Of a stretch of DNA of 64,000 bases, positions 24,101 through 36,100 are shown piece by piece. The stretch is from the NCBI GenBank assembly GCA_007922305.1, contig ML677472.1, positions 935,814 to 999,813 of the forward strand, given 5' to 3'. How positions within the stretch are numbered: position 1 is the first letter of the stretch; each line of letters starts with the position of its first letter. The notes beneath the pieces are model-generated. The model was not told the origin of the DNA. It saw only the letters and a program-made list of their open reading frames with translations, and searched no databases. The stretch comes from Dermatemys mawii. Its lineage: Eukaryota; Chordata; Testudines; Dermatemydidae. A program made the position numbers and the translations under genes.

Positions 24101-27100
24101 GATTTTTGGGCTCAAGCTGGAGCCTGGGCTCTAGGATCCTGCATGGTGGTCCCTGACATCTGTGTGTAATTAAACAGCCCCCCAGCCCAAACCCCCGAGC
24201 CTGAGTCAGCTGGCATTGGCCAGGCACAGGATTTTAATTGCAGTGTAAACATACTCATAGATTGTTTGCCAGCGTGAAGCAGACTTTTTCAATTTGCTGA
24301 CAAAATCGGAACATTTTTGGAACTGAACATTTTTTCAGTTTGCTGGCTGAACTGACAATCAGTCACTCATCCCTAGCCAGGGGTCCATGCTTGATTCTTC
24401 TAGATCTGTCAGCACCCTTTAATACTACAGGGCATATAATTTTGTTGATTCAGCTATAGATCCTGGCCAGTAAAGATGAGCTCACAGTTGAATGGTTCTG
24501 CTTTTTCCTGAAAGATGGCAAGAGAGTGCTGTTGGGCAAGTGTTCGTACATCCTCCGTGGTTCCCTCTTCCTGCACTCAGCAGGCTTGACTCTTTGTGGC
24601 TTACCTGCTCAATATGTATCCACAGCTGATGGGTGAGGCTGTGATACTCTTTGGGTCATAACACCACTATTATGGGACTGACATGCAAGTCTATGTGATC
24701 AGACCTGGATGAAGCGGTCTGTCTGCTCTCCCTTGCCAAGACAAGGGATCAGTGGAAATGAGAGGCTGAGGCTCAGTCCAGCTGTGACAGAAGTTAGGGA
24801 GAAGCCTGAACTTGTGACAGAGAGAATGCCTGACCCTTGTTGTTGAAGGGGCTATGTTTGTCCTTTGTCAATGAGCTTCTGGAAACATTCCTGGGTCCCT
24901 CAACTGCTCCCCAGTTCCCAAACAGCACTGGTGGCATGGAGCGTCTCTTTCCATCTCCTTTGGCTCAGACGAATACAGCCATTTCTGTGGTGTAAATCTC
25001 ACCACAGTCTTCCATGCCTGTGACTTCCCTAGTGGGTGATTGCACGTGCTCTTCATTGGGCTTCCCTAGAAGACTCCTGAGATGCTACAACCAATGCAGA
25101 ATATAGCTGCCCTCTGACTTAGTGGTTTTGGCCATAGGGAGCACATGGCATTTCTTTTTTGCAGTCTACATTGGCTTTCTGTCCAGCTGCATCCAAGTGT
25201 AGTTCAGGGTGTTGACACTGACCTAGAAATTCCTACATGCCCCAAGGCTGGCTAGGCAATGCATTGCTACAACAATCAAGATCAGCATGGCCACCTGTGC
25301 TAACAGTCCCCAGACTGAAACCCATGGTGTCAGTGGACATTCCTCATTGTTATGGATTTCCACAACCCAAAGAGAAACACTGTATGTCCAGTGAGACCTT
25401 TATTTTCAATTAAGGGAAACAATCAAATAAGAAAGAACAAAAGGAAGGTCTTCTGAGAGTGTGGGCATTTTTTATTTTATTTATTTATTTATTTATTTAT
25501 GGTACCAGGCTGCATCAGGTCTGCCTCACATTTGCTCTTCTGGACAGCCAGATGCCACTGAAAGTGCAAGAAAACTACGTGCTAGCAGTTCCCTAGCTGC
25601 CTAGCCCGCACCCAGCTCTGGTGTTTGCAGCCCAGGGTGGCATAGCCAGGTTTGGTGTAAATTTGGAAGGGACGGGGGATGTGCTGGATTTATGTCGGCA
25701 GGAGTCTCTTTGAGGCTGACCAAGTCCTAAGTGTTTAGTTGATTTTTACAGGGACTTCCCATATGCAGTCTCCAGCAGCCATGATCCTGTATTCCTGTTA
25801 CCCCTGGGAGCAGGAGAGCAGGAGGAATAAAAGAGCTGTGGAGGTGGAAGATGAGGGAGCCAGGCAGAGTTGGCTGGTTACTTCCCACTAACCCTGTGCT
25901 TCCCTGTTGTTTGTGTGTCTGCAGCCTGCCAGCGAGGATTCTACCGTCACTCCCCAGAGACCAAGCGCTGCCTCAAGTGCCCCCCAAACAGCTCATCCAG
26001 TGCTACTGGGGCCACAGCCTGTTCCTGCAACCCTGGCTTCTACCGGGCACCCACTGAGAGTCAAAGTGTTGCCTGCACTCGTGAGTCAGGGCTGGGGGAA
26101 GAGAGCAATGGGATGTGGAGAAGAGGAAGGGTCAGTGGGAGAAAGGAAGGAGTAGATCCAGATGCAGAGAGAAGGCTTTGGAGAGGGAGATGCTGGTGCT
26201 GTGGAGAGGGAAATTCCTTATGGGGTGGAGAGAGAAGTAGATTCTGAGCCTCATGAGGAGAAAAGAAACTACTATACTGGTTTGCGCATTGGAGCCTGTA
26301 TGCTGGATCTAATTCTCTCTACCTTACTTTCTGCAGGTCCCCCTTCTATTCCCCGCAATGTCAGCTTCTCCCTGGTGGGGACGCAACTCTCCCTTTGGTG
26401 GCAGCCACCCAGTGACCGTGGTGGACGTAAGGATCTGACCTACAGCATCTCATGCCAGCGCTGCTCTGTCCTGGCATGTGAGCCATGTGAGGCTAGTGTG
26501 GTCTTCTCCCCCAGTGCCTCAGGCCTCAACACTACATCCATAGATGTGAATGGTCTAGAGGCTTATACCAACTACAGCTTCACTGTGAAGGCACGAAATG
26601 GTGTCTCGGACGTCAGCCCTTTCCCCCAGCGGACCTCCCCTTCAGTCTGGGTCTCTGTCGGGCACGCGGGTGAGTCACCAAGGTGGGCAAGGGAGTGATT
26701 TCCCTCTGAGAGGGAGAGGCAAGAGAGTCACTGTGGGTCTCTGAGTCTTCTTCATCTTATCTCTCTCCTTATGCTGCGCCTGTCAGCATGGTACTTGCCT
26801 TCTGCCTATTGACTGAGTCTCTTTGAAGGTGCCTATAGCTCTGGCATCTAAGCTCTGTCACTGTCTTTTCCAGTCACTTTCCTGTTCTGTTTATAAACCA
26901 ACGTAGTGGCTATAATAATCATTCAGAAAAAGCAGTAAGTTCACCAGGTGCTTTGCAGACATGATGGGGCCCAAGTCTGCTCTCAGTTACACAGCTGCAA
27001 GACGATGGGAACTGCCCCCCATGTAACAGAACAAAACTGGGCCTATGGAGTGATACATCTCCCTGCTCAATATATACAACAAACAAACCAGAACATCTTG

Positions 27101-30100
27101 GTGCAGATAGATCCTTTAAACACACTGAAGTCAGGACATTTGCAAGTACAGGTTCCTACCTCACCACTCACTTATCCACCAATGATGGTGCAAGACATGG
27201 AAAGAGTGTGGCTTGACTCTTGGATCTCAGGATAATTCACAGTGCTGCCATTAGGGGGCCCTGTTTTCACACCTAAACAGAACACATTTGCCTTGGATTA
27301 GCTGAGAAATGATAAATGTGGAGTCTCACAATGGCATTTCACTGTCATTTGTCAGAGCCATATGGTGTTAAGAGAGGGTGTGTTCATGTTGCTGTAGGAG
27401 CCCTAACTCTGGAAATTCCTTTTTGCATTTAAAGCCTTCACCTTGGTGCTGCATTAATAGAGCTACTGTGAGTAGGGATGATGTTTTGAAAGTACAACAA
27501 AATCACAGCTGAAGTACCCTTGCCATCAGCAGTAATTTACTATTGGACCCCGGACTTTCCCTTAGGCACACCAGAGAAGGATGAGCTGAATGCAGTATTG
27601 GAGGCTCAGCAGGGGCAGCAATGGGAGAAGCTGTAATCTGAGTGAAGGGGCCACACAGAGCCTGGGAGAATGGAGGGGGTTTAGTTTGTGTTCTCATCTG
27701 CTTCTGCTCATTGCTTTTCCCTGCAGCTCCAGTAACGGTGTCCCACCTGACTCTCACTCAACGTGATGACAGCAGCCTGTCTATATCTTGGCCAGCCCCA
27801 CGGCACCGCAGCTGGAGCTCAGTGCAGTACGAGGTCATGTACTTTGAGAAGGTGAGAGGCAGCTCCTCTTCTCCTTACCTATGTATCTTCTGCTCTTTAT
27901 CGCACCCAAAAATTTTCCTCCTCTAAATAATATGCTAGGAGTCTAAATAATAAGATGAGTGAACTAGAGTGCCTTGTTTTCAATGAGGATATTGATATAA
28001 TAGGCATCATAGAAACCTGGTGGAATGAGAAGAATCAATGGGACAAAATAATACTAGGGTAAAAAATATATCAGAAGGAAAGAACAGGTTGCACTGGTGG
28101 AGGAGTGGCACTATATGTGAAAGAAAATATAGAATCAAATGAAGTAAAAAACTTAAATGAACCAAACTATACCATAGATTCTCTATGGATAGTGTGACAG
28201 AGTCAGACTAGAAGGATATAAGAGAGTGCTGGAAGGCAGGTATATCAGCCTCAGGATGTGCAGGTCCTTGTTCCCTGGATAGCCAAACAAAGGCTACTCC
28301 AGACCAATCAAGACACTTGGGGCCAATTAAGAACCTTCTAGAAAGGAGTAGAAACAGCTAGCCTAATTGGGACACCTGAAGCGAATCAGGGACTGGCTGA
28401 ATCCAGATAAAAACCTCCCAGTTAGTCAGGTGGGCTGTGGGTGTCAGGAGCTGTGGAAGGAGGTTGTGCTGTTGGTGAGACTGAGTGGTGGACAACATAT
28501 CATCCAGAAGGAAGGAGGCCCTGAGGTAAGGGTGAAGCGGAGTTTGAAGAAGCAGGGACTGCTGTGGGGAAGTAGCCCAGGGAATTATATTGTGTTTTGT
28601 GGATAAAAGGTCAACCATCTTAGCTGATACTATTAGGGTCCCTGGGCTGGAGCCCGGAGTAGAGGGCGGGCCTGGGCTCCCCCCCTTTTTCCACTTTCCA
28701 TACTGGCCTGTGATGAAGGTAACTCACTAGGTGGTGACTCTTGCCAATTATACTGAGAAAGGGAGGTCACTCTGGGGCCTAGATGAGTTTCTGAGGCCCC
28801 TAAATCTGCCAGGAAGCACAGGACCCACAAGTACAAACTTGAAGCTTTGTCACAATAGTAATTCCATGTTCTAATCATAAGAATATAGCAATAGCGATCT
28901 ATTACCTACCACCTGCCTGGGATTATGATAGTGACTTTGAAATGCTCAGGAAGATTGGAGAGGCTATTAAAATAAAAAGCTCATTAATAATGGGGGATTT
29001 CAACTATCCACATATTGACTGGGTACATGTCACCTCAGGATGGGATGCAGAGATACAGTTTCTTGACATCTTAAAATGTAAATGACTGCTTCTTGGAGCA
29101 GCTAGTCATAGAATTGTAGAAGATTAGGTTTGGAAGAGACCTCAGGAGGTCATCTAGTCCAAACTCCTGCTCTAAGCAGGACCAATCCCAAATAAATCAT
29201 CTCAGCCAGGATTTTGTCAAGCTGGGCCTTAAAAACCTCTAAGGATACAGATTCCACCATCTCCTTAGATAACCTATTCCAGTCCTTCACCAACCTTGCA
29301 GTGAAATAGTTTTTCCTAATATCCAGCCTAGCCCTTCCCACACTGCAACTTGAGCCTATTGCTCCTTGTTCTGTCATCTGCCACCACTGAGGACAGCCTA
29401 GCTCCAGCCTCTGAAAGCCTTGACTTGGATGATTTAGTCGGTTTTGGTCCTGCCTTGAGCAAGGGATTGGACAAGATGACCTCCTGAGGTCTCTTCCACC
29501 TAATATTCTATGCTTCTATGATTCTTTGGAACCCCCTTTCAGATAGTTGAAGGCTACTATCAAATCCGCCCTCACTCTTCTGCAGACAAAATAAACCCAG
29601 TTCCCTCAGCCTCTCCTCATAAGTAATGTGCCCCAGCCCCCTAATCATTTTTGTTGCCCTCTGCTGGACTCTTTCCAATTTGTCCACATCATTTCGGTAG
29701 TGTGGGACCCAAAACTGGACACAGTATCCCGGATGTGGTCTCACCAGTGCCAAACAGAGGGGAATAATCACTTCCCTCGTTCTGCTGGCAATCCTCCTAC
29801 TAATGTAGCCCAATATGCCGTTAGCCTTCTTGGCAATAAGGGGACACTGTTGACTCATATCCAGTTTCTCATCCACTGTAACCCCCAGGTCCTTTTCTGC
29901 AGAACTGCCAGTTCGCCAGTCGGTTCCCAGCCTGTGGCAGTGCATGGGATTCTTTCGTCCTAATTGCAGGACTGTGCACTTGTCCTTGAACCTCATCAGA
30001 TTTATTTTTTTTGGCCTAATCCTCCAATTTGTCTAGGTCACTCTGGACCCTATTCCTACCCTTCAGCATATCTACCTCTCCCCTCAGTTTAGTGTCATCC

Positions 30101-33100
30101 ATGAACTTGCTGAGGGTGCAATGCATCCCATCATCCAGATCATTAATGAAGATGATGAAAAAAACAGCCGCAGGATTGACCCCTGGGGCAATCCACTTAA
30201 TACTGGCTGCTATCTAGACATCGAGCTGTTGCTCTTGGAACCCACAAGTGAAGAGGCAATTCTTGATTTAGTCCTAAGAGGAACACAGAATCTGGTCCAA
30301 GAAGTGAATATAGCTGGACTGCTTGGTAATAGTGACCATAATATAACATCTCTGTGGCAAGAAAAACACCACAGCAGCCCCATACTGTAGCATTTAGTTT
30401 CAGAATGGGGAGCTACACAAAAATAAGAAGGTTAGTTAAATAGAAATTAAAAGGTACAGCGCCGAAAGTGAAATCCCCTCAAGCTGCATGGAAACTTTTT
30501 TAAGACACCACAACAGAGGCTCAACCTAAATGTATAACCCCAAATTAAAAACCATGGTAAGCGAACCAAATAAGTGCCACCGTGGCTAACTAACAAAGTA
30601 GAGGAAGCAGTGAGAGGCAAAAAGGCGTCTTTTAGAAAGTAGAAGTTAAATTCTAGTGAGGAAAATAAAAAGGAGCATAAACTCTGGCAAATGAAATGTA
30701 AAAATATAATTAGATAGCCCCCCCCCCTGAAAAAATTTGAAGAACAGCTAGCCAAAGACTCAAAAAGTAATAGCAAAAAAAAATTTAAGTACATCAGAAG
30801 GAGGAAGCCTGCTAAACAACCAGTGAGGCCACTGGACAATTGAGATCCTAAGGGAGCACTCAAGGACGGTAAGGCCATTGTGGAAAAACTAAATGAATTC
30901 TTTGCATCAGTCTTCACAGCTGAGGATGTGAGGGAGATTCCCAAACCTGAGCATTTCTTTTTAGGTGACAAATCTGAGGAATTCTCCCTGAGTGAGGTGT
31001 CATTAGAGGTGGTTATGGAACAAACTGATAAACTAAACAGTAATAAGTCACAGGACCCGATGGCATTCACTCAAGAGCTCTGAAGGAACTCAAATGCGAA
31101 ATTGCAGAACTACTAACTGTAGTCTGTAACCTATCGTTTAAATCAGCTTCTGTACCAAATGACGTAAGGATAGCTAATGCAACGCCAGTTTTTAAAAAGG
31201 GCTACAGAGGTGATCCATGCAATTACAGGCTGGTAAGCCTGACTTCAGTACTGGGCAAACTAGTTGAAACTATAGTAAGAACAAAATTGTCAGACATATA
31301 CATGAATATAATTTGTTGGGGAAAAGTCAACATGGTTTTTGTAAAGGGAAATCATGGCTCACCAATCTACTAGAGTTCTTTGAGGGGGTCACTAAGCATC
31401 TGGTCAAGGGAGATCCAGTGGATATAATGTACTTAGATTTTCAGAAAGCCTTTGATAAGGTCCCTCACCAAAGGCTATTAAGCAAAGTAAGCTGTCATGG
31501 GATAAGAAGGAAGGTCCTCTCATAGATTGGTAACTGGTTAAAAGATAGAAAAAAAAGGGAGGAATAAATGGTCAGTTTTCAGAATGGAGAGAGGTAAATA
31601 GTGATATCCCCCAGGGATCTGTACTGGGCCCAGTCATAGAATCATAGAACATCAGGGTTGGAAGGGACCTCAGGAGGCCATCTAGTCCAACCACCTGCTC
31701 AAGCAGGACCAATCCCCAACTAAATCATCCCAGCCAGGGCTTTGTCAAGCTTGACCTTAAAAATCTCTAAGGAAGGAGATTCTACCACCTCCCTAGGTAA
31801 CCCAGTCCAGTGTTTCACCATCCTTCTAGTGAAAACGTTTTTCCTAATATCCAACCTAAACCTTCCTGACTGCAACTTGAGACCATTGCTCCTTGTTCTG
31901 CCATCTGGTACTACTGAGAACAGTCTAGAGTCTCTTTGGAACCCCCTTTCAGGTAGTTGAAAGCAGCTATCATATCTCCCCTCAGTCTTCTCTTCTGTAG
32001 ACTAAACAATCCCAGTTCTCTCAGCTTCTCCTCATAAGTCATGTGTTTCAGGCCCCTAATCATTTTTGTTGCCCTCCTCTGGACTCTTTCCAATTTTTCA
32101 CCATTCTTCTTGTAGTGTGGGCCCCAAAACTGGACACAGTACTCCAAATGAGGCCTCACCAATGTCGAATAGAAGGGAACGATCACATCCCTTGATCTGC
32201 TGGCAGTGCCTCTACTTATACAGCCCAAAATGCCATTAGCCTTATTGGCAACAAGTGCACAGTGTTGACTCATATCCAGCTTCTCATCCACTGCAACCCC
32301 TAGGTCCTTTTCTGCAGAACTGCTGTCTAGTCATTCAGTCCCTAGTCTGTAGCAGTGTATGGGATTCTTCCATCCTAAGTGCAGGACTCTGCATTTGTCC
32401 TTGTTGAACCTCATCAAATTTCTTTTGGCCGAATCCTCTAGTTTGTCTAGGTCCCTCTGTATCCTATTCAGTCCTATTCAACATATTAATAAATGATCTG
32501 TAAAAAGAGATAAACAGTGAGGTGGCAAAATTTGCAGTTGATACAAAATTACTAAAGATAGTTGAGACCTAGGCAGATTGCAAAGAGCTACAAAAGGATT
32601 TCTCAAAACTGGGTGATTGTGCAACAAAAGATTAATATTGATAAATGCAAAGTAATGCACATTGGAAATGCACATTGGAAAACATAATCCCAACTATACA
32701 TATAAAATGATGGGGTCTAAATTAGCTGTTACCACTCAAAAAAGATTTTGGAGTAATTGTGGATAGTTCTCTGAAAACACCCACTCAATGTGCAGTGGCA
32801 GTCAAAAAAGTGAATAGAATGCTGGGCATAATTAAACAGGGATAGATAATAGGACAGAAAATATCATGTTGCCTCCATCTAAATCTATGGTACTCATACA
32901 TCCTGAACACAGCATGTTTATGTGGTTGCCCCATCTCAAAAAAGATATATTGGAATTGGAAAAGGTTCAGAAAAGGGCAACAAAAATGATTAGGGGTATA
33001 GAACAGCTTCCATATGAGGAGAGATTAATAAAACTGGGACTCTTCAGATTGGAAAAGAGGTAACGAAGGGCAGATATGATAGAGGTCTATAAAATCATGA

Positions 33101-36100
33101 GTGGTATAGTGAAAGTAAATAGGTAAATGTTATTTACTCCTTCTCATAACACAAGAACTAGGGGTCACGAAATGAAATTAATAGGCAGCAGGTTTAAAAC
33201 AAACAAAAGTATTTCTTCACACAATGCACAGTCAACCTGTGGAACTCCTTGTCAGAGGATGGTATGAAGGCCAAGACTATCACAGGGTTCGAAAAAGAAC
33301 TAGATAAGTTCATAGATAAGTTCACAGTCCATCAATGACTATTAGCCAACATGGGCACGGATGGTAACCCTAGCCTCTATTTACCAGACGCTGAGAATGG
33401 GCGACAGGGGATGGATCACCTGATGATTACCTGTTCTTTTCATTCCCTCTGGGGCACCTGGCATTGGCCACTGTCAGAAGACAGGATACTGGGCTAAGTG
33501 GACTTTTGGTCTGACCCATTATGGCCGTTCTTATGTTCTCTGTTTCCATGTGTGTATTAGCTCTCCAAGTAACCTGTTCTCTGGCCCCGGCAGGGAGAGG
33601 ATGCACACTACACAGTGAAGCAATTCCATGAACCCAGTGTGACCCTGAGGGACCTGCAGCCAGACACAGCCTACCTGCTCCGTGTGCGCTCTATCACGCC
33701 ACTAGGCCCTGGTCCCTTCTCCCAGGAACAGGAGTTTCGTACCCTCCCGCCAGGTGAGGCACAGCTTCCCTCTATCTGATTGGTGGGTTTCAGGGGCTTC
33801 CCACTTATGCCCGAGATTCTTCCCCTAGCACATACAGTTGTGAAAGAAAAAGACCGAGGAATGGCACTCTGGGGATTCTTGTTATCTGGGGCCAAGTCCT
33901 GCCGCATTTTACCTGGCCCCTGGGCATGATTCTGATTGTGAACTCAGCTAAAAGCTGGAACCAGGTAGGTGAAGAAAAGCGGGTTTCCCTGAAAGCACAG
34001 AGTGTAGCAATTAGGCTGCAGAGACCACATGATAGGGGTGGCACTCTGTCTCTCAAGTGCCGCTCACCTCCACCCCCACGTCAGTGCAGGATTGTTCTCT
34101 ACATCAGACATGAGAGGTCTTCCTCTCCATCTCTTCTGGAGACAATTCCTCACAGATCTCACCATAATGTCCTGACATTCAGCTAAACTTTCTCTTCCTT
34201 AATGTCGCACTGTTGCTGCTAGCTCTAACACTTTCTGTTTGACTTTTGAATTGGAATGGTGTAGCTAGCATTGGTTGTAAGTGAAATATTATCTCATCCT
34301 TCATTCTCCCTTAATTCTCCTTTGTCTAGGAATTTCCTGTTTTTCTTTCTCCTGGGTGTTTCCTCAGATGTCCCACTAGTTAAATTTTCTAAAGAATAGT
34401 GGTGTCATTAGAATTGGGTGAAAAACAATAATAGACAAAAAAATCAAATAATAGATTTGAGAAGTTGTCAGGTAAGTGATTCAGTGAATTTAATTAATTC
34501 ATCCAACTCTCCTAGTCACTTAGCTCTTGTTGTGATAAACATGCATAGACTGTTATGGACTAGAATTGCTCTATCTCGAGAATCTGAATGGAGAAGAGAA
34601 TCTGCTTTATCCAAACAAACAGGACACAAACCCGATCATAAGGCAGAAACTAGGACCAATATTTTAAAAGCAGAAGCCTACGGTTAGGCTCTGAAGTCCA
34701 TAATTAGTCATCTGCTGGATTTTCAAAAGTGCTCAGTACCCAATAGCTGCCAATGAACTAACTGGACTCAGGACCAAGCTCAGAGTTTGATGAATGTGTG
34801 CAGAAGGTGGAGGAAAATGTCCATTTTCCAGGACAAACTTCATGAGTGGGGAATAAGGCAAGTTAGACCCCTTTGGACCTCCTATGTGCCAGGTTCCCTG
34901 ACTTCATTCCTGAGTAGAACAAAGGGTCTAATACAAAGTGGGTGGGTGCAAACAGGTAAGAAGGAGGGAGTGGAAATATTTGGTATCTGAAAGTATTTGG
35001 ACAAATAATTCAGTTGGAGCTGAATATCAGGATCTTAGCTGGGATTCATCCAGATATCCATTTGAAGGTGAATTTTATTAATCCAACATGTGAAATAACA
35101 ATAATAATTTGACCCAAACCTGATGGCTTTTACACTCAAAGTGCCATGTGGCTATGCACTAAGTCATGAGTAATAATTATACACTGGGAGTCCAGTCTGG
35201 CTGATGGCCCCATCCCAGGATATGTTAGTGCTATTTCTTCTCTGCTTCCATACTCCTGTTCCCTCAAATGACACTATTGCTATTTCCAGCTACTTGTAGT
35301 TCTGTGCTATTGCCCAGCACTAAGGTGAGGAGATGGCCATGGCTTATTTAGCACCATCTGCTTAACAGGATGGCTGTTACATTCCCTGTCACTACAGCCT
35401 GGGGAGAAGAGTGCTGGTCTTTTGCATTTATGTGGGGAAAGCATGTGACTGTCGTTCTGTCCCGCAGACACCGGGTCTCCATCTGGTGGAGTGCTTGTCT
35501 CCATTGTCTTTGGAATCCTTCTGTTTATTGGGCTGGTTGTGGGAATCTTCATCTTCACACAAAGGTAAACTCAGCCCGTTCTTGAGTGGAAAAAGGTGGG
35601 GGAGGGGAGGAGTGGTATGGTGAGGAAGGAGCCATGGAGAGAGGAGCTGGGCAGTGTGGTGGTGGGATTTGAAGGGGGGATGGGAGGCCATGGCCAGGTG
35701 GAAGGAGACAGTTGAGGTTAGACGGTGTACTAAGAGACTTGGCCTTTTGCCTTGACAATGTGCTCATGCTGTACAAAGTGACTTGCAGAGCTGGCATGAG
35801 GTTTGCATGATAGGTCTGTGGGGTTGGCACTCACTGCTGATGACCGAGAAAGGAGCAGTGGCTTCCCAACTGTCCTGTTTCCTCTTGGATACTGCCCTTT
35901 TGTAATCCGGCACTGTGATAGCATTATGTCTTTGTCGGGATGCCATTTCATGCATTCCAGGGGGACAGAACAGGTCTGGGGTGGGGGACTCCAAATTCAA
36001 ACCTTGCCCCTGCCCATCCCCTACCATAGAAAGTTAATATTGTCTGCAGAAGCATCCAGCTCATGTGCATATCCATGATCTCAACCTCCCATATGCCACC

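Larger units (their letters stand above)
27925..33545 (+). mobile_element. CR1 LINE in EPHA1 intron, interrupted by three later insertions
   Basis: The host element is the same family as 8671-12016: endonuclease start around 27930-28190 and 28855-29106, then [22 protein letters not shown] (30238 on), RT pieces ([35 protein letters not shown]), and the 3' end ccattatggccgttcttatgttct near 33537. It is broken by an LTR at 28193-28854 and by opposite-strand CR1 copies at 29107-30234 and 31636-32468. Stops and frameshifts are numerous. Its 3' end stops about 50 bp before the next EPHA1 exon. Confidence 0.88.

Noticed and set aside
30447..31070. 207-codon minus-strand frame
   Set aside because: It is antisense to the decayed CR1 RT in the EPHA1 intron, with the same Ser/Leu-rich composition as the shadow at 9893-10396.
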